A DNA stretch of 64,000 nt from Leisingera coralii (GTDB lineage: Bacteria > Pseudomonadota > Alphaproteobacteria > Rhodobacterales > Rhodobacteraceae). Under the pieces are notes generated by a model. The model did not search any database and was not told where the DNA came from. It saw only the letters and a list, made by a program, of their open reading frames with translations. Each line of letters begins with the position of its first letter. The stretch's first letter is position 1. Shown in pieces: positions 54,219 to 62,783 of the stretch. A program made the position numbers and the translations under genes. The DNA lies in the NCBI RefSeq assembly GCF_049056525.1, contig NZ_JBHUPT010000069.1, positions 1 through 64,000 of the forward strand. Reading direction: 5' to 3'.

Positions 54219-55919
54219 ATGACTGACCCGCAAACTGAACTTACTGCCCCGATTGACGGCCTCTCGCATGTGCAGGGGCCAAGCGCGCCGCCGCTGCAGC
54301 ATATCACCATCCCGGCGTTGCTGCGGCAGGCGGTCGAACAGCATGGCGGCCGCGAGGCGCTGGTGTTCCCGGAGGCAGGCATCCGGATGACCTATGCGGA
54401 GCTGGCCCGGAAGGCGGATGAGCTGGCGGCGGGGCTGCTGGAGCTTGGCGTGGCCAAGGGCGACCGGGTCGGCATCTGGTCGCCGAACCGCTGCGAATGG
54501 GTGCTGACCCAGTTCGCCACTGCCCGGATCGGCGCCATTCTGGTGACGATCAACCCGGCTTACCGGCTGGCGGAGCTGGAATATGCGCTGAACAAAACCG
54601 GCTGCAAGGTGCTGATCGCGGCGGAAAGCTTCAAGAGTTCCAACTACCTGGGCATGATCCGCGAGCTGGCGCCGGAACTGGCCGCCGCTGCTCCCGGCCG
54701 GCTGGCAGCGGCGCGGCTGCCCGCGTTGCGCCATGCGGTGGTGATGGCGGCGGATCCGGGCCCCGGCGTTCTGTCCTTTGATACCTTGCAGGAGATGGGC
54801 GCGGGTGCGGACACTGCCGCGCTGGATGCACTCAGCGCCGGGCTGACGCCGGAGGAGGCGATCAACATCCAGTTCACTTCCGGTACTACCGGGTTGCCCA
54901 AGGGGGCGACGCTGACGCATTTCAACATCGTTAACAACGCCCGGTTCGTCACCAGCCGCATCAAGCTGACGGAGGCCGACCGGCTGCTGATCCCGGTGCC
55001 GCTGTACCATTGCTTCGGCATGGTGATGGGGGTGCTGGGGGCGGTATCCAAGGGCGCCGCGATGGTCTTCCCCGGCGAGGCGTTTGAGCCGGCCGCGGTG
55101 CTGGACGCCGCCGCCGCCGAACGCGCCACCGCGCTCTATGGCGTGCCGACGATGTTTGTCGCCATGCTGCAGGAGCTGGATCAGAGCCCGCGGGATGTCT
55201 CCTCGCTGCGCACCGGCATCATGGCGGGTGCGCCGTGCCCGATTGAGATCATGCGGCGGGTCAACCGCGACATGCACATGCAGGAGGTGACGATCTGCTA
55301 TGGTATGACCGAAACCGCGCCGGTGTCCTTTCAAAGCTTCACCACCGACCCGGCGGAGAAGCGCTGCACCACTGTGGGCCGGGTACATCCGCATCTGGAG
55401 GTGAAGGCGGTAGATGGCGACGGCCGCACCGTGCCTGCGGGCGAGCGGGGCGAGCTGCTGGTGCGCGGCTATTCGGTGATGCAGGGCTACTGGGATGACG
55501 CGCAGGCGACCGGGGAGGCGATCCGGGACGGCTGGATGCGGACCGGCGATCTGGGCACCTTTGATGCGGAGGGGTTTTGCAGCATTACCGGGCGGGTGAA
55601 GGACATGATCATCCGCGGCGGCGAGAACATCTATCCGCGCGAAATCGAGGAGTTTCTGATCCGCCATCCTGCCATCGCGGATGCGCAGGTGTTCGGGGTG
55701 CCGGATGAGAAATTCGGCGAGCAGGTCTGTGCCTGGGTGGTGCCGGCCGCGGGTGCCAGCCTGGAGGAAGAGGAGGTGCGCAGCCATTGCCGCGGCCAGA
55801 TCGCGCACTTCAAGATCCCGCAGCATGTGCGGATCGTGGCGGAGCTGCCGATGACCGTCACCGGCAAGCCGCAGAAGTTCCGGATGCGGGACGAGATGGT
55901 CCGGCAGCTGGCCGGCTGA
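54219..55919 (+). CDS. acyl-CoA synthetase (AMP-forming, acyl carboxylate)
   Basis: This 566-residue ANL ligase has the P-loop FTSGTTGLPKGA, A5 motif YGMTETAP, A7 motif RTGDLG and C-terminal catalytic Lys in TVTGKPQKFR. Homologues include medium/short-chain acyl-CoA synthetases such as FadK and AcsF2-like enzymes. Placed after the aldehyde dehydrogenase, it would convert the acid from amine oxidation into an acyl-CoA for beta-oxidation, for example butyryl-CoA from butylamine. It is on the same strand and 67 bases downstream, consistent with the same or an adjacent transcript. Confidence 0.84.
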   Translation: MTDPQTELTAPIDGLSHVQGPSAPPLQHITIPALLRQAVEQHGGREALVFPEAGIRMTYAELARKADELAAGLLELGVAKGDRVGIWSPNRCEWVLTQFATARIGAILVTINPAYRLAELEYALNKTGCKVLIAAESFKSSNYLGMIRELAPELAAAAPGRLAAARLPALRHAVVMAADPGPGVLSFDTLQEMGAGADTAALDALSAGLTPEEAINIQFTSGTTGLPKGATLTHFNIVNNARFVTSRIKLTEADRLLIPVPLYHCFGMVMGVLGAVSKGAAMVFPGEAFEPAAVLDAAAAERATALYGVPTMFVAMLQELDQSPRDVSSLRTGIMAGAPCPIEIMRRVNRDMHMQEVTICYGMTETAPVSFQSFTTDPAEKRCTTVGRVHPHLEVKAVDGDGRTVPAGERGELLVRGYSVMQGYWDDAQATGEAIRDGWMRTGDLGTFDAEGFCSITGRVKDMIIRGGENIYPREIEEFLIRHPAIADAQVFGVPDEKFGEQVCAWVVPAAGASLEEEEVRSHCRGQIAHFKIPQHVRIVAELPMTVTGKPQKFRMRDEMVRQLAG

Positions 55920-55926
55920 GGCGGGG

Positions 55927-56949
55927 TCAGGACGGCAGCGTGTCCAGAAGGGCGCGGGTCTCCGGCATCTGCTGCAGGCTGGCGGAGATGCGGGCGCGCC
56001 AGGCCGGGCCGCGGTCCATCGCGGTCTCGTAAGCCTCGGCCAGATCGTCGGGGCGTTCGGCGTGCAAAACCTCGATCAGGAATGCGGCCTGGGCCCGGTC
56101 CTTGCGCGATTTCAGAGCGTCGGCGCCGCCGCGTCGGCGGTCGGCGACGATCAGCTTGTGGATGGCAAAGCGTTCGGGCCGGGGGATCTGGATCAGCACG
56201 CCGGAGCGGTAGAGCAGGGGCGCCTGCAGCGGTTCGGCAATCAGGTAGTTAAGGAAATGCAGGCTTTGGGCGCTGACGCCGAGGGCGGGCAGCGCGCGCA
56301 GGCCCTCCTGATCGCTGAAGGAGGGGGTGAGGAATTCCACCAAGGTGCGGCGGTCGGTCTGCCGCCAGCGCCAGACCTGGCCTTTTTCGGTGGAGGGCAG
56401 CGGGTCGAACTTCAGCTCCGAGAAGACATCGGCCAGCGGGGCGTCGACGCTGTCCTGCAAGACCAGCGAGAGGCGCTCGAAGCTGGCGATGTCGATATCG
56501 TCGGTCATCGCCGCCTGATCGAAGGTGATGCGCACGCCCAGCTCGCCCTCGTAGCAGCGGAAGGCCTGGGTGCCGACCAGGGTGCCGCCGAGCCGGAACA
56601 CGCCGGCGCGGGCCATCGCGGAGATCACCTGGCCGCTGCCGGCATCCGCCATCAGGTAGCCCTCGGCGCGCAGGGTGCGCATCAGGCGGGCGCGCTCGCG
56701 GCTGGCCTGCTTCTCGGCCTCGGCGATCGGTTTGTGGCGCTCCAGCCGGCTGCGCAGCTCGGGCGTGTCCTCGCCGATGTAGCGGTCCACGGTTTCGGTG
56801 CCGATCCGGTAGTGGTCATACCAGTAGCGTTTGCTGCCGATGGTCTTGAGCTTGGGGGCGCCGCGCAGGCCGGAGACGGCGCTATCCTTGAGCGAGCGCA
56901 GAAGATCGGTCCAGGCGGCGGTGCCGGCGGCGGAGTGGTGCTGGATCAC
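55927..56949 (-). CDS. nucleotidyltransferase-fold protein (GSU2403/AbiEii-like)
   Basis: This 340-residue protein of the GSU2403-type nucleotidyltransferase-fold group has an N-terminal helical region (residues 1-95), then a core with GGTLVGTQAF and the acidic motif MTDDIDIAS (about residues 165-175), which fits the NTase G-T...DxD pattern. The C-terminal half includes ERFAIHKLIVADRR. The GTG at 56949 is only four bases from a palindrome, with no clear Shine-Dalgarno, so translation may be leaderless or start further inside. No antitoxin-type partner is adjacent. Function is unknown. Confidence 0.7.
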   Translation of the reverse strand: MIQHHSAAGTAAWTDLLRSLKDSAVSGLRGAPKLKTIGSKRYWYDHYRIGTETVDRYIGEDTPELRSRLERHKPIAEAEKQASRERARLMRTLRAEGYLMADAGSGQVISAMARAGVFRLGGTLVGTQAFRCYEGELGVRITFDQAAMTDDIDIASFERLSLVLQDSVDAPLADVFSELKFDPLPSTEKGQVWRWRQTDRRTLVEFLTPSFSDQEGLRALPALGVSAQSLHFLNYLIAEPLQAPLLYRSGVLIQIPRPERFAIHKLIVADRRRGGADALKSRKDRAQAAFLIEVLHAERPDDLAEAYETAMDRGPAWRARISASLQQMPETRALLDTLPS

Positions 56950-56953
56950 GGGC

Positions 56954-56981
56954 TACCCCACAGAAAGTTCTTTGTGGGGTA
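56954..56981. promoter_or_regulatory. palindrome 1 at the 5' end of the nucleotidyltransferase gene
   Basis: The 28-base element begins TACCCCACA and ends TGTGGGGTA, with AT-rich, slightly imperfect centre. It abuts the GTG start at 56949, so it could be an operator controlling that gene. Confidence 0.6.
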
Positions 56982-56996
56982 TGTATAGCCGGTTTT

Positions 56997-57028
56997 CCTA
57001 CCCTACAAAATATTTTTTGTGGGGTAGG
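56997..57028. promoter_or_regulatory. palindrome 2 at the 5' end of the nucleotidyltransferase gene
   Basis: A 32-base element begins CCTACCCTACAAAA and ends TTTTGTGGGGTAGG, sharing the ACCC(C/T)ACA core of the first palindrome. The two copies lie 43 bases apart start to start. Two related palindromes suggest cooperative binding of one protein. Confidence 0.6.
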
Positions 57029-57101
57029 GGCGGGCAGATGATTCTGTGCCGTGCAGCAATTGTCTTGGGATTTCCGGCGCGGAGCGCTATACAATTGCAC
57101 C

Positions 57102-58496
57102 ATGACAATCTGGTATCCCGATCCCGCCGCCCTGACCTCGCCTCTGCACACCAGCCTGGCCGCCGCCATCGCCAAGGCGATTTCGGACGGGCGGCTGCCC
57201 AAGGGCACCCAGCTGCCGACCCACCGCAGAATGGCGGAGGAACTGGGGCTGAGCGTGCACACGGTCAGCAAGGCCTATGAAACCCTGCGGCGGCAGCGGC
57301 TGATTGACGGGCAGGTCGGGCGCGGCAGCTATGTGCTGGACCCCGATACGTCCAATGACCAGCCGTTCCAGCTGAGCTCCGAGAAGGGCGGCGGCTTTGA
57401 CCTGTCGATCTCGCGGCCGCTGTTTTCGCAGCAGCACGCGGAGCGGTTCGAGCAGGCGCTGAAGGCGCTGCCGGAGGGGCTGGATCCAAGCTATTACCTG
57501 TCCTGCCGCCCGAATGTCGGTCATGACGCGCACCGGGCTGCGGGGGCGGAGTGGCTGAGGATCTGCGGGCTGGAGGTGCCTGCGGAGCGGATCATCATGA
57601 CCAACGGCGTAAGCCACGGCATGTCGGCGGCGCTGTCGGCGCTGACCCGGCCAGGGGACACGGTGGTGTCGGACAAGATCACCCATCACTTGCTGGTGTC
57701 GGGCTGTTCCTACCTCGGGCTGAACCTGGCCGGGCTGGAGACGGACGGCGATGGCATTCTGCCGGAGGCGCTGGAGCGCTATTGCCGGGAGCAGTCGCCC
57801 AAGGTGCTGTTTTTGCTGCCCTCCCTGGCCAACTCCACTGCCGGGATGATGCCGGAGGACCGCCGCAGGGTGCTGGTGGGGATTGCCCGAAAATATGATC
57901 TGCACATCATCGAAAACGATGCCTTCGGCCCGGTGGCGGAGGACCGCCCGGTGCCGGTTTCGGCGCTGGCGCCGGAGCGGTCGATTTACCTGACGACCTT
58001 TACCAAATGCACGGTGTCGGGGCTGCGGGCGGGTTATCTGGCGGCGCCGGAGCATCTGCTGCCGGCGCTGACCGGGCGGATTGTGGTGTTCGGCTGGATG
58101 GCGACGCCGCTGATGTGCGAGCTGGCCACCCGCTGGGTGCAGGACGGCACCGCGCTGGAGCTGGCCCAGTGGCAGCGCCGGGCGCTGGCGGAGCGGTATG
58201 CCATTGCCGAAGACGTGCTGCAGGGCTGGGATTGGCAGGGGCATCCGTCGGCGCTGCACCTGTGGCTGCCGCTGACCGCGGGCTGGACCACCGCCAGCTT
58301 TGTCTCTTACGCGCAGGAGCTGAAGGTGGCGGTCGCCCCGGATGCGCCGTTCCTGACCCCCAAGACCCCGCCGCAGAACGCGGTGCGGGTGTCGCTGGGC
58401 AGCGTCCAGGACCAGGACCGGTTCCGGCAGGCGCTGGAGCTGATCGCCGGGATGCTGGGCCGCCCGCCGGAGGGGGTCGCGCCCTTCACATACTGA
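57102..58496 (+). CDS. enuR: MocR/GntR-type regulator EnuR of ectoine/5-hydroxyectoine use
   Basis: This 464-residue protein has an N-terminal GntR winged helix (residues 10-75; AAIAKAISDGRLPKGTQLPTHR and LGLSVHTVSKAYETLRRQ) fused to a fold-type I aminotransferase-like domain. The PLP lysine in TTFTKCTVSGLRAG falls at residue 302, the same number reported for Ruegeria pomeroyi EnuR, which supports the start at 57102. EnuR is a repressor of ectoine uptake and catabolic genes that responds to catabolic intermediates. It lies directly upstream of uehABC, as in known clusters. Confidence 0.93.
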   Translation: MTIWYPDPAALTSPLHTSLAAAIAKAISDGRLPKGTQLPTHRRMAEELGLSVHTVSKAYETLRRQRLIDGQVGRGSYVLDPDTSNDQPFQLSSEKGGGFDLSISRPLFSQQHAERFEQALKALPEGLDPSYYLSCRPNVGHDAHRAAGAEWLRICGLEVPAERIIMTNGVSHGMSAALSALTRPGDTVVSDKITHHLLVSGCSYLGLNLAGLETDGDGILPEALERYCREQSPKVLFLLPSLANSTAGMMPEDRRRVLVGIARKYDLHIIENDAFGPVAEDRPVPVSALAPERSIYLTTFTKCTVSGLRAGYLAAPEHLLPALTGRIVVFGWMATPLMCELATRWVQDGTALELAQWQRRALAERYAIAEDVLQGWDWQGHPSALHLWLPLTAGWTTASFVSYAQELKVAVAPDAPFLTPKTPPQNAVRVSLGSVQDQDRFRQALELIAGMLGRPPEGVAPFTY

Positions 58497-58518
58497 TTGT
58501 CCTGCAACAATAAAAAAA

Positions 58519-58536
58519 TTGACATGCAGTACAATT
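58519..58536 (+). promoter_or_regulatory. promoter-like sequence upstream of uehA
   Basis: TTGACA at 58519-58524 follows an A-rich tract, a good -35 candidate, and TACAATT lies at 58530-58536. The same TACAATT occurs at 57090-57096, just before the enuR start. A shared element at both promoters would fit EnuR control. The -10 position is not clear. Confidence 0.4.
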
Positions 58537-58591
58537 CCTCTCAAGTCTGTCGCAGCGGTGCGCAGGCACCGGTGAGACTTGGGAGGAAATC

Positions 58592-59608
58592 ATGGCTCAG
58601 ACAGTCACATTCAGCTTCGGCGCCCTGGCGGCGGCGGGGATTGCCCTGGCGGGCAGCGCGGCGCATGCGGACACTTGGCGGTATGCCTTTGAGGAGGCGA
58701 TGACCGATGTGCAGGGCGTCTATGCGCAAAAGTTCAAGGAAGAAATCGAGGCGAACTCGGATCACGAGATCCAGCTGTTCCCCTATGGCACGCTGGGCGA
58801 ATCTGCCGACATCATGGAGCAGACCCAGGACGGCATCCTGCAGTTCGTCGACCAGTCGCCGGGCTTCACCGGCTCCTTGATCCCCGAGGCGCAGGTGTTC
58901 TTTGTGCCGTATCTGCTGCCGACCGATCAGGATCACCTGGCGCGCTTCTACAAGGAGAGCAAGGCGATCAACGACATGTTCAAGCCGCTCTATGCCGATC
59001 AGGGGCTGGAGCTGCTGAACATGTTCCCCGAGGGCGAGGTGGCGATGACCACCAAGACGCCGGTCACCACCTGCGCCGATCTGGACGAGGTGAAGTTCCG
59101 GGTGATGACCAACCCCTTGCTGGTCGAGAGCTACAAGGCCTTTGGCGCCACCCCGACGCCGCTGCCGTGGGGCGAGGTCTATGGCGGGCTGCAGACCAAT
59201 GTGATCCAGGGCCAGGAGAACCCGACGTTCTTCCTCTACTCGACCAAGATCTATGAGGTCACCGATTACATCACCTATGCCGGCCACAACAATTTCACCA
59301 CCGCGGTGATGGCCAACAAGGATTTCTATGACGGCCTGAGCCCCGAGGATCAGCAGCTGGTGCAGAACGCGGCGCAGGCGGCCTATGACCACACGGTGGT
59401 GTACCAGCAGGAGGCGGCAGAGACCGAGCTGGCCAAGATCATGGAAGCCAAGCCGGAAATGCAGGTGACGGTGCTGAGCGACGAGCAGCGCAGCTGCTTC
59501 AAGGAGGCGGCGGCCGAGGTCGAGGCCAAGTTCATCGAGATGACCGGCGGCAGCGGTGCCGCGATCCTGGAGCAGATGAAGGCGGACCTGGCGGCCACCG
59601 CCAACTGA
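58592..59608 (+). CDS. uehA: TRAP transporter ectoine/5-hydroxyectoine-binding protein UehA
   Basis: This 338-residue binding protein has a signal peptide (ending GSAAHADTW) and DctP-family motifs: ESADIMEQTQDGILQFVDQ, DEVKFRVMTNPLL (the conserved Arg that binds carboxylate) and LPWGEVYGGLQTNVIQGQENP (Trp and Asn near the ligand). UehA and its homologue TeaA hold ectoine in an aromatic cage. GGGAGGAAAT precedes the ATG. Placement between enuR and eut genes makes ectoine and 5-hydroxyectoine the likely ligands. Confidence 0.9.
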   Translation: MAQTVTFSFGALAAAGIALAGSAAHADTWRYAFEEAMTDVQGVYAQKFKEEIEANSDHEIQLFPYGTLGESADIMEQTQDGILQFVDQSPGFTGSLIPEAQVFFVPYLLPTDQDHLARFYKESKAINDMFKPLYADQGLELLNMFPEGEVAMTTKTPVTTCADLDEVKFRVMTNPLLVESYKAFGATPTPLPWGEVYGGLQTNVIQGQENPTFFLYSTKIYEVTDYITYAGHNNFTTAVMANKDFYDGLSPEDQQLVQNAAQAAYDHTVVYQQEAAETELAKIMEAKPEMQVTVLSDEQRSCFKEAAAEVEAKFIEMTGGSGAAILEQMKADLAATAN

Positions 59609-59627
59609 CGCCTGCATTGCAATCGCT

Positions 59628-59652
59628 GCTGAGCGGGGGCTGCCCGCTCAGC
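59628..59652 (+). terminator. GC-rich hairpin between uehA and uehB
   Basis: A perfect 10-bp stem (GCTGAGCGGG, loop GGCTG, CCCGCTCAGC) lies 20 bases after the uehA stop and before the uehB ribosome site. There is no U-tract. It may protect the binding-protein mRNA or reduce expression of the membrane subunits. Confidence 0.6.
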
Positions 59653-59677
59653 GGTGCGCAGACCTTGGGAGGAAGGA

Positions 59678-60244
59678 ATGCAGCAGACACATGACTCCGC
59701 GCTGCCCGGTTTCCTGGGTGTGATCGACAGCGCCATCAGCCGCATCGAGTCGTTCCTGCTGGCCGCCGGTGTGCTGCTGATGGCGGCCAATACCGTGGCC
59801 AATGTGGTGGGGCGGTTCGTGCTGGGCAATTCCATCTTCTTCTCCGAGGAGCTGAACCGGATCCTGATCATCCTGATCACCTTTGCCGGCATCAGCTATG
59901 CCGCGCGCAACGCCCGCCACATCCGGATGTCGGCGGTCTATGACCTGCTGCCGCCGCATCTGCGCAAGGTGATGGTGGTGGTGATTTCGGTGATCACCGC
60001 CGGGTTCATGTTCCTGCTGTGCTTTTACGCGGTGAAATACATCGGCGCGCAGGCGTCGCGCGGGCGGGTTCTGCCGGCACTGCAGATCCCGGTTTGGGTG
60101 ATCCTGGTCTGGGTGCCTGCGGGGTTCTTCATGACCGGTGCCCAGTACCTGCTGACCGCGGTGCGCAACCTGACCTCCAGCGGCATCTACCTCTCCACCC
60201 ATGTGCAGGAGGGGTACGAGGACGCGGAAGAAATCGAAATCTGA
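59678..60244 (+). CDS. uehB: TRAP transporter small membrane subunit UehB
   Basis: This 188-residue DctQ-type membrane protein has four hydrophobic segments (about 24-44, 57-74, 98-118 and 138-160) and the motif FSEELNRILIILITFAGISYAARNARHIRM typical of the family. A strong ribosome site (GGGAGGAAGGA) precedes the ATG at 59678. It works with UehA and UehC. Confidence 0.87.
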   Translation: MQQTHDSALPGFLGVIDSAISRIESFLLAAGVLLMAANTVANVVGRFVLGNSIFFSEELNRILIILITFAGISYAARNARHIRMSAVYDLLPPHLRKVMVVVISVITAGFMFLLCFYAVKYIGAQASRGRVLPALQIPVWVILVWVPAGFFMTGAQYLLTAVRNLTSSGIYLSTHVQEGYEDAEEIEI

Positions 60245-60254
60245 GGACGGACCC

Positions 60255-61541
60255 ATGGCTGCAACCATTTTTCTGACCATGATTGTCCTGCTGCTGCTGG
60301 GCTTTCCGATGATGATCCCGCTGATTGCCGGCGCGTTCATCGGCTTTCTGATGCTGTTCGGCGATCTGGCCCGGACCGAGACCATGGTGCAGCAGATGCT
60401 GGCGGGCATCCGGCCCGCGTCGCTGATTGCGGTGCCGATGTTCATCTTTGCCGCCGACATCATGACCCGCGGCCAGTCGGCCGGGCGGCTGATCAATGTG
60501 GTGATGGCCTATGTCGGGCATATCCGCGGCGGGCTGGCGATTTCAACCGCTGCAGCCTGCACCATGTTCGGGGCTGTCTCCGGCTCGACGCAGGCGACGG
60601 TGGTGGCCATCGGCTCGCCGCTCCGGCCGCGGATGCTGCAGGCGGGGTACAAAGACAGCTTTGTGCTGGCGCTGATCGTCAATGCCAGCGACATTGCGTT
60701 CCTGATCCCGCCGTCGATCGGGATGATCATTTATGGGGTGGTGTCCAGCACCTCGATTGCCGAGCTGTTCATTGCGGGCATCGGGCCGGGGCTGCTGATC
60801 CTGCTGCTGTTTTCCGCCTATGCCTACATCTATGCGGTGCGCAACAACGTGCCGGCAGAGCCCAAGGCCACCTGGGCTGAGCGGCTGACAACCATGCGGC
60901 AGGCGCTGTGGCCGATGGGATTCCCGGTGATCATCATCGGCGGCATCTATGGCGGCGTGTTCAGCCCGACCGAGGCGGCGGCGGCCTGTGTGCTGTATGC
61001 GCTGATCCTGGAGGTTCTGGTGTTCCGCTCGATGGCGCTGGCCGATGTCTATGACACCGCCAAGTCGACCGGCCTGATCACCGCCATCGTGTTCATCCTG
61101 GTGGGGGCAGGGGCGGCGTTTTCCTGGGTGATCTCATTCGCGCAGGTGCCGCAGCAGATCCTGGGGGCCATCGGTATTGCCGAGATGGGCGCCATCGGGG
61201 TGCTGTTCGTGATCTCCATCGCGTTCTTCATCGGCTGCATGTTTGTCGATCCCATCGTGGTGATCCTGGTGCTGGTGCCGGTGTTTGCGCCGGTGGTGAA
61301 ATCGGTGGGGCTGGATCCGGTGCTGGTCGGCACCATCATCACGCTGCAGGTTGCCATTGGATCGGCCACGCCGCCGTTCGGCTGCGATATCTTCACCGCC
61401 ATCGCCGTGTTCAAGCGCCCCTATGCCGAGGTGGTGCGCGGCACCCCGCCGTTCATCCTGATGCTGCTGGGGGTGTCGGTGGCGCTGATCTTCTTCCCGC
61501 AGATTGCGCTGTTCCTGCGCGACCTGGCGTTTGCCAAGTAG
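60255..61541 (+). CDS. uehC: TRAP transporter large membrane subunit UehC
   Basis: This 428-residue DctM-type permease has the conserved loops TMFGAVSGSTQATVVAIGS (about residues 100-118), FLIPPSIGMIIYG (about 150-162) and SATPPFGCDIFTAI near the C-terminus. The ATG at 60255 gives a normal first membrane segment; frames further upstream overlap uehB. It is followed 11 bases later by the universal stress protein gene. Confidence 0.88.
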   Translation: MAATIFLTMIVLLLLGFPMMIPLIAGAFIGFLMLFGDLARTETMVQQMLAGIRPASLIAVPMFIFAADIMTRGQSAGRLINVVMAYVGHIRGGLAISTAAACTMFGAVSGSTQATVVAIGSPLRPRMLQAGYKDSFVLALIVNASDIAFLIPPSIGMIIYGVVSSTSIAELFIAGIGPGLLILLLFSAYAYIYAVRNNVPAEPKATWAERLTTMRQALWPMGFPVIIIGGIYGGVFSPTEAAAACVLYALILEVLVFRSMALADVYDTAKSTGLITAIVFILVGAGAAFSWVISFAQVPQQILGAIGIAEMGAIGVLFVISIAFFIGCMFVDPIVVILVLVPVFAPVVKSVGLDPVLVGTIITLQVAIGSATPPFGCDIFTAIAVFKRPYAEVVRGTPPFILMLLGVSVALIFFPQIALFLRDLAFAK

Positions 61542-61552
61542 GGGGCGCGGCG

Positions 61553-61990
61553 ATGTTCACATCCATTCTGGTGCCCTCTGACGGCTCACAAGGCGCCGAG
61601 GCGGCGCTGGCCAAGGCGGCGGAGCTGGCGCAGCTGTGCAGGGCGGAACTGACGCTGCTGACGGTCTACCGCCACCATTCGCTGCTGGAGGCCTCGATGC
61701 ATGTGGTGCGCCCGGATCAGCCGGACGACCTGGACGAGATCATGCGCGGCCACGCCAGGGAGGTGGCCGAGCGCGGCAAGGCGCTGGCCATTGCGGGCGG
61801 CGTTCGAAATCCCCGCGCCTTTGTCAAAGCCGGGCCGGTGGCGCGCACCATCACAAGCTTTGCCAGGGAGCACGGGCATGACCTGATCGTGATTGGCAGC
61901 CGCGGCCTTGGTTCTCTGGAAGGCGTCCTGCTGGGCAGTGTCTCCCACAAGGTGACGAGCCTGGCGGAAACCCCGGTTCTTGTTGTTTAG
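61553..61990 (+). CDS. usp: universal stress protein (TeaD-like, linked to ectoine TRAP transporter)
   Basis: This 145-residue UspA-fold protein has the ATP-binding motif GSRGLGSLEGVLLGSVSHKV (G-2x-G-9x-G-S/T pattern) and an N-terminal SILVPSDGS. In Halomonas TeaD regulates the ectoine TRAP transporter TeaABC by binding ATP. The gene sits between uehC and eutA as in known roseobacter ectoine clusters. Confidence 0.88.
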   Translation: MFTSILVPSDGSQGAEAALAKAAELAQLCRAELTLLTVYRHHSLLEASMHVVRPDQPDDLDEIMRGHAREVAERGKALAIAGGVRNPRAFVKAGPVARTITSFAREHGHDLIVIGSRGLGSLEGVLLGSVSHKVTSLAETPVLVV

Positions 61991-62000
61991 GAAAGCGAAA

Positions 62001-62765
62001 ATGGCCCTTGATATTCATGCCACGCCCTCGCGGGTTCCGGCCCGGCTGGACGAACGCCCGGTGCCCAAGCGGATTGCGCTGGTGGCGCTGGCGACCGACC
62101 ACACGTCAGAGCGCGACTTTGCCCGGATCTGCGACCCGGACCGGGTGGGCGTTTTTGTGAACCGGATCGAATTCGAGAACCCGACCACCCGGGAAACGCT
62201 GCTGCAGACCGGCCCGCGGCTGACCGAGGCGGCGGCGCAGATCCTGCCGGGGGAAGCGGTGGACGTGGTGGCCTATGGCTGCACTGCGGCCTCCATCGTT
62301 CTGGGCAATGATGCGGTCACCCGGCATTTGAACGCGGCCAAGCCGGACACGCCTTGCGTCACTCCCAGTTCTGCCGCGTTTGATGCATTTGAGGCGCTGG
62401 GGGCCAGGCGGGTGTCGCTGCTGACCCCCTACAGCCCCGCCGTCACCGATGAGATGGCGCAGTATTTCGCCGCGCACGGGCCGGAGGTGGTAAGTGCTGC
62501 TTGTTTCGGGTTGACCGACGACCGCCGGATGGCGCGGATCTCCGAAGACAGCATCATCGAAGCCGGGATTGCTGCCTGTGATGCGGGGGCGGATGCGCTG
62601 TTTTTGTCCTGCACCGCGCTGCGGGCTGCTGCTTGCGTGCAGCGGATCGAGGACCGGCTGGGCAAGCCGGTTGTCAGCTCGAACCAGGCGATGGTCTGGC
62701 GCTGCCTGCGGCTGGCGGGGATCAGCGATGCGGTGCCGGGCTATGGCCGGCTGTTTGAACTTTAA
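62001..62765 (+). CDS. eutA: EutA/DoeX-like protein, Asp/Glu racemase-maleate isomerase family
   Basis: This 254-residue protein of the Asp/Glu racemase or maleate isomerase fold has two catalytic cysteines: C94 in AYGCTAAS and C204 in LSCTALR. In ectoine clusters EutA is thought to act on hydroxyectoine. I used the ATG at 62001 (MALDIHATPS) with AGGAAAG upstream rather than an earlier ATG inside the usp end. Its stop lies 18 bases before eutB. Confidence 0.87.
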   Translation: MALDIHATPSRVPARLDERPVPKRIALVALATDHTSERDFARICDPDRVGVFVNRIEFENPTTRETLLQTGPRLTEAAAQILPGEAVDVVAYGCTAASIVLGNDAVTRHLNAAKPDTPCVTPSSAAFDAFEALGARRVSLLTPYSPAVTDEMAQYFAAHGPEVVSAACFGLTDDRRMARISEDSIIEAGIAACDAGADALFLSCTALRAAACVQRIEDRLGKPVVSSNQAMVWRCLRLAGISDAVPGYGRLFEL

Positions 62766-62783
62766 CCAGGCAAGACAGGTCCA

